In this document: positions 59,387 to 64,000 of the stretch, piece by piece
Numbering within the stretch: position 1 is the first letter of the stretch
How the letters are laid out: each line of letters starts with the position of its first letter
Source of the DNA: Raphanus sativus
Lineage: Eukaryota; Streptophyta; Magnoliopsida; Brassicales; Brassicaceae
Direction: 5' to 3'
Assembly: GCF_000801105.2 (NCBI RefSeq)
Contig: NC_079513.1
Location: forward strand, 24,520,273 to 24,584,272
DNA length: 64,000 nt
Notes under the pieces: model-generated
The model's database searches: none
The model's input: only the letters and a program-made list of their open reading frames with translations
What the model was told of the DNA's origin: nothing
Made by a program: the position numbers and the translations under genes

Positions 59387-60357
59387 GACACTTATTGTTC
59401 TCATTGAGTGTTTTGGTGACCAAACGTGTCTCGGTAAACTGAAAAAGAGAAGATTGAAGTGACTAGGAGTGACTATCTTTATTGAAAAAAAAACTTTACA
59501 CAGTTATTTTTTTGTTCGGTAGAAAAAGATACTTCTCTGTGTTACACAGAGCTTAAAAAAAAACTCTGCAGTTTGCAGACAGAAAAAAAACTCTGCTGTT
59601 TGCTTGCGAGACCTACTGGTGGTCTCTTCCTCAACCACAATGCGGTCTATTTACAAGTTCGGTTCAATAAGAAAGAGTTTGATAGAAAGGTTAGCATCTC
59701 AATATCCTTTGTTCATCTTCTATTTCTATCTTTTATACTGTAGCGTTTATATAATAACTTCTACCCTCTAATCAAACCATCAAAGCACAATTGTTCTTCA
59801 CAATAAGAAGAAACCTGAGATTCTCATTGTGCGTGAACCGGGGTTATGGTCTCGAATTCGCTATGATTGTGCTCTTCTTTCTTTGGAACATTTTCTTGTT
59901 TGATGATTTTGTTAGTATTACTAGTTTTTTGTCTTCTCTGTGTTCTTTTTTCTTTTGGTTTGGCGGCATTAATTTTGATACCTTGAGTTGATTATGCAAT
60001 TTGAGTAATTTCTCTTTTATTTTTTGTCAGCTCAAAACAACGAAGTGGAGTTAGTGCTCTCTCCTATCATTACTTGTTAAGAAACCAATGGCTTAGTACT
60101 AAGAGGACATTCCCTGTTACGTCCTCCATCCTGCCAGACAAATTTCAAGGTCTTATAGATCAAATTGAAAAATGTGTTGATGTTGGAAGAGAAAGCCTTA
60201 CTCATGATTCGACCCAAAATGCGGAGTCAAGTCTTGCAAACAAATTGAAGCAGAGAGAGGATGAAACTGAAAACTGTGTTGGTTTTGGAAGAGGATGAAT
60301 CTTTACTAAAGAGACGGCCCAAAATGTGGAGGCAGATGTTGCAAAAAGATTGAAGCG
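59387..60357 (+). repeat. Left arm of a long inverted repeat
   Basis: Matches the reverse complement of 60757-61738 with only a few small differences over about 970 bases. For example TTACACAGAGC here is TTACACAGTGCTTAACACAGAGC in the other arm. Carries exon 1 and exon 2 of the gene described at 60306. Confidence 0.9.
59640..60298 (+). pseudogene. Truncated inverted copy of the unknown two-exon gene
   Basis: Exon 1 (59640-59689) and exon 2 (from 60031) splice to MRSIYKFGSIRKSLIESSKQ, then RSGVSALSYHYLLRNQW and a helical part. The frame stops at a TGA (60296-60298) and the rest of the gene is missing, because this arm ends at 60357. Confidence 0.6.
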
Positions 60358-61474
60358 ATGGGAGCCAATGCTGCTATTGTTACGATCACGGCAGCCTCGT
60401 CTAAATCGGTAATGTCCTTCTCCGGACTATTAGTCAATTTGCACATCCATTTATACAACTTGTCGGCAATCATAATAATTTTGTTTCTGAATTCCAGATT
60501 CTGACTACTCTTATTCAGAATGTACTGTTTTGTAGCCCTTCCTGCAGACTCTACTGTTTCTTTAACGAAGAGAGTAGTTCTCATGATGACAATATCACCA
60601 AGATTACCGAAATCGCGACTGGTTTGGCCACCATCCAATTTTTCCATAAGTCTAATTGTAGCCATTGTCTTCTCCTTAAGCAAGATATCATTGTTGGCCA
60701 GAGACTGTCTAAGCTCATCCAATGCTTTATATGCAATTTCTGTGTCCACCTCTCTCCGCTTCAATCTTTTTGCAACATCTGCCTCCACATTTTGGGCCGT
60801 CTCTTTAGTAAAGATTCCTCATCTTCCAAAACCAACACAGTTTTCAGTTTCATCCTCTCTCTGCTTCAATTTGTTTGCAAGACTTGACTCCGCATTTTGG
60901 GTCGTCTCATGAGTAAGGCTTTCTCTTCCAACATCAACACATTTTTCAATTTGATCTATAAGACCTTGAAATTTGTCTGGCGGGATGGAGGACGTAACAG
61001 GGAATGTCCTCTTAGTACTAAGCCATTGGTTTCTTAACAAGTAATGATAGGAGAGAGCACTAACTCCACTTCGTTGTTTTGAGCTGACAAAAAATAAAAG
61101 AGAAATTACTCAAATTGCATAATCAACTCAAGGTATCAAAATTAATGTCGCCAAACCCAAAGAAAAAAAAACACAGAGAAGACAAAAAACTAGTAATACT
61201 AACAAAATCATCAAACAAGAAAATGTTCCAAAGAAAGAAGAGCACAATCATAGCGAATTCGAGACCATAACCCCGGTTCACGCACAATGAGAATCTCAGG
61301 TTTCTTCTTATCGTGAAGAACAATTGTGCTTTGATGGTTTGATTAGAGGGTAGAAGCTATTATATAAACGCTACAGTATAAAAGATAGAAATAGAAGATG
61401 AACAAAGGATATTGAGATGCTAACCTTTCTATCAAACTCTTTCTTATTGAACCGAACTTGTAAATAGACCGCAT
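60306..61474 (-). pseudogene. Gene of unknown function, mitochondrial-presequence-like N-terminus
   Basis: Exon 1 (61474-61425) and exon 2 (from 61083) give MRSIYKFGSIRKSLIESSKQ..., then LLRNQWLSTKRTFPV: basic, Ser-rich and without acids for about 45 residues, as in mitochondrial targeting peptides (inference). Then come two diverged helical repeats beginning CVDVGRESLTHETTQNAESS and CVGFGR, the second broken by an in-frame TGA at 60819-60821. The frame continues through NVEADVAKRLKRREVDTE and a helical segment (LDELRQSLANNDILLKEK) to 60306. Its last 15 residues run into the antisense of the other arm, so the original C-terminus was replaced. I do not recognise the family. Confidence 0.5.
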
Positions 61475-61738
61475 TGTGGTTGAGGAAGAGACCACCAGTA
61501 AGTCTCGCAAGCAAACAACAGAGTTTTTTTTTGTCTGCAAACTGCAGAGTTTTTTTTTAAGCTCTGTGTTAAGCACTGTGTAACACAGAGAAGTATCTTT
61601 TTCTACCGAACAAAAAAATAACTGTGTAAAGTTTTTTTTTTTAATAAAGATAGTCACTCCTAGTCACTTCAATCTTCTCTTTTTCAGTTTACCGAGACAC
61701 GTTTGGTCACCAAAACACTCAATGAGAACAATAAGTGT
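60757..61738 (-). repeat. Right arm of the long inverted repeat
   Basis: Reverse complement of 59387-60357; about 982 bases. The 399-base spacer (60358-60756) is single-copy and belongs to the minus-strand gene. A transcript through both arms would fold into a long, nearly perfect hairpin. Confidence 0.9.
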
Positions 61739-62517
61739 GCTTTTGGTGGGGGGCAATGTAACTGACTCAAGCAACGAACACTTGACCTTTTTTGTGCTAT
61801 TGCAGGCTGCAACTCTCAGCCTTTCACTATACTTCCATTGCCTAAAAAAGGATCAATCATATATTTTTTGTTTTCACCACTTCAATACATCAAAATATTG
61901 TAATCTTATATTTTGATTTTTAAAAAATACCTTTAAAACTTTATTAAGTGATCTTTAAACTTCAGTAAATCCTATTGGTAAACAAATAGGTCACTTATTA
62001 CATTTTTCACAATTTACAAAACAAAGAAATGTCTTTTTGGGAAATAAAGAGTCTGAAAGATAATTTAGACATGTGATTGGTCAATAAATCGGCGCTCTAC
62101 TCTCTGTTACGGTTGGTATCCATGTCATCCCATCTCCCACCCCTCACCACCTTATCTCTCTCTCCATTAAATTATTGAGTATTTCTTTAAAGCTACAAAT
62201 CTCACGACCTCCCACGCTTAACAACATTCACAAGGAAGGATAGATAGATAGAGAGAGAGAATAAAAGCTCCAAAGGCTTTCTTTTTCTTTCTCTCGTCAT
62301 CTCCTGCAAATAGGAAGGTTGGAGAACAAGAAGTGGGGTCTCTGTTTTCATTTTTAGCCTTGCGATTCCGATAAATCTATCAGCTTCAAGGCCCATCCAG
62401 TCCAATCCAATCCAAATCCACATCTTACTTCACTTAATCTATATAGTTAGAGAGAGAAAGAGTTAAACTTTTCACATCTCTCTCTCTCTATCTATCAGCT
62501 TCTCTCTTCCTGTTCTC
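61739..62517. promoter_or_regulatory. Upstream region and leader of MIEL1
   Basis: AT-rich upstream DNA, then a CT-rich stretch (TCTCTCTCTCTCTATCTATC near 62478) just before the ATG, typical of plant leaders. No separate gene. Confidence 0.5.
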
Positions 62518-64000
62518 ATGGAAGCCTCACCCAATGATCGACTTCATTTTGGCAAGATGGGTTTCGGGTAAAACAACAGTCCTCTGTTTCTCTTTATGTC
62601 TGTTAGTCTCTTACTGTCTGTTTTTATCAGATCAGTGTTTCCTGGTCTGTGTCTCTCTTCTTCTATGTGATCCGTAGATTCCCATAATTCTAAGCTCTGA
62701 ATCATAAAGTTTCTTCCTTTCTCCACATCTGATTCATGGGTTTTCATCTGTTTCCAGTTTATGAACCTAATCGATTGATAGATCTGTCTCGATCTAGAGA
62801 AAGTTTATAATTCTCTGTATCCATTTTGACTATTTCTGATCCATATAGATCGTGTTTCTCGTCCATGTGTGTATTAGGTGTCAGCATTACAGGAGGAGAT
62901 GCCAGATCAGAGCTCCTTGTTGCAACGAAGTCTTCGATTGTCGCCATTGTCATAACGAGTTCACTGTAATAATCTCAACTCTTTAACTTTTAGTTACTGT
63001 CCTAAATTACTTTTTCCTGTTATGTTCCTGTTATGTCCTAACGGTAAACCTGAGTTTAGTTATTTTAAAAAAAAAAACTTATTTTTTGAATTACAGAGCA
63101 CTCTGCGCAATATCTACGACCGTCATGAGCTTGTTCGTCAAGACGTTAAACAAGTACGGTCCAATTCTCATAATTGAATCATATGATCTCAGCAAGTTCG
63201 CTTTTTTTTTTCCTTTTTCTAATCTGTTACATCCTATGGTTGTTTCTTTCAGGTGATTTGTTCTGTTTGCGATACAGAGCAGCCGGTAACTCTCATCATT
63301 ATACTCTGAGTTGCTTTTAACTATTCTCATGAGTTATGACGATAAGTTACTTGTTTCAATGTGTTTTTTAAAATCAGGTAGCTCAAGTATGCACCAACTG
63401 TGGTGTCAACATGGGAGAATACTTTTGCAATATCTGCAAGTTCTATGATGATAACGTAAACAGAGTTTGATTTTCTATCTTCTTTCTTCTTAGTGTTTGA
63501 TTCTAATCATTATTGCTCCTGTATTGTTCTGTTCAGACTGAGAAACAACAGTTCCATTGTGATGACTGTGGAATCTGCAGGTGAGAGATTCTATCCTTCA
63601 TACAGTGTAATTGGTGATTCCTTTGAAGTTTGTGTGATGGTTATCATTTCATTGTGTGTTGCAGAGTTGGTGGACGTGAGAACTTCTTCCATTGCAAGAA
63701 ATGTGGTAAAAAATTCAAAAAAAAAAGCAACAAACTTTAATCATGTTCAGTTTTGCATTCAAACACAATAGTCAAGTGGTGTTGACACATCCATTTTCTT
63801 GCTTTTCAGGATCTTGTTATGCGACTGGTCTGCGCAACAACCATCGCTGCGTTGAGGATTCAATGAGACATCACTGTCCCATTTGTTACGAGGTATGTGT
63901 GTGTGTGTGTGTGTGTGTTAAAGGCTTAAATGTTTTTCAGCAAAAACATGTGTGAGTGAGATGCTTTGTTGCTTTTGCAGTATCTCTTTGATTCTCTTAA
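62518..64000 (+). CDS. E3 ubiquitin ligase MIEL1-like (CHY/CTCHY/RING), 5' part
   Basis: Nine exons seen (62518-62567, 62878-62965, 63097-63153, 63253-63285, 63378-63455, 63537-63580, 63665-63705, 63810-63892, 63981 to the window end). The frame is open across all joins. It begins [17 protein letters not shown]; then the CHY zinc finger ([49 protein letters not shown]), the CTCHY finger ([24 protein letters not shown]) and the start of the RING ([14 protein letters not shown]), cut by the window end. In Arabidopsis MIEL1 (At5g18650) ubiquitinates the transcription factor MYB30, limiting cell death in defence. The last part of RING and the C-terminal zinc ribbon lie outside. Confidence 0.92.
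63893..63920. repeat. (GT)n microsatellite in a MIEL1 intron
   Basis: About twelve GT units directly after the exon 8 donor (GAG/GTATGTGTGTG). Confidence 0.9.

Noticed and set aside
59088..59462. Plus-strand 124-codon frame at 59088
   Set aside because: Overlaps the start of the inverted repeat, has no motif, and overlapping frames of similar length exist; not supported as a gene.

Overview
This is plant nuclear DNA from a Brassicaceae genome, most likely a Brassica species. The evidence is AT-rich intergenic DNA, short GT-AG introns, and a gene order that, from memory of the Arabidopsis thaliana map, runs collinear with chromosome 5 from about At5g18470 to At5g18650. In order: a kinase-less curculin-like lectin; PGSIP6/IPUT1 (GT8 glucuronosyltransferase, minus); a transmembrane receptor-like kinase (At5g18500-like); a five-finger CCCH protein (At5g18550-like); the AP2/ERF factor PUCHI (minus); TON2/FASS; a CC-type glutaredoxin (GRXS2-like, minus); the cytoplasmic kinase PBL27; and the 5' half of the E3 ligase MIEL1, cut by the window end. 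Several Arabidopsis genes of this interval appear to be missing, as expected of a fractionated subgenome after the Brassica triplication.

Mobile DNA fills the gaps between genes. At 16.6-26.0 kb a 9.15-kb MULE with a perfect 9-bp target duplication sits inside an older Stowaway/Mariner-like element. It carries a transposase N-terminal fragment (plus) and a degenerate Ulp1-protease gene (minus). Its flanks and introns are arrays of palindromic units built on AAGTCGTC. A 100-N gap lies in it, and the sequence after the gap repeats the sequence before it with almost only single-base indels, which looks like an unmerged, noisy contig overlap. At 29.8-36.2 kb is a nearly complete L1-type LINE (minus) whose ORF2 is broken by one in-frame stop. 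There are two tRNA-derived SINEs with target duplications, a SINE tail fragment, a Helitron 3' end and a fold-back MITE. At 59.4-61.7 kb a gene of unknown function has been duplicated head-on as a ~0.97-kb inverted repeat.

Two otherwise perfect genes carry one-base frameshifts: TON2 (a T5 run reduced to T4) and the glutaredoxin (an extra T inside the CCMS active-site codons). They may be real lesions or consensus errors; the indel-rich sequence at the gap makes error plausible.

The most unusual pattern is a set of about eleven tiny insertions scattered through intergenic DNA. Each has 11-17-bp direct repeats around a 5-41-bp insert that is little more than an A-run with a few bases before it, often ending TTC or TC. 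They look like target-primed reverse-transcription events truncated almost to the poly(A) tail.
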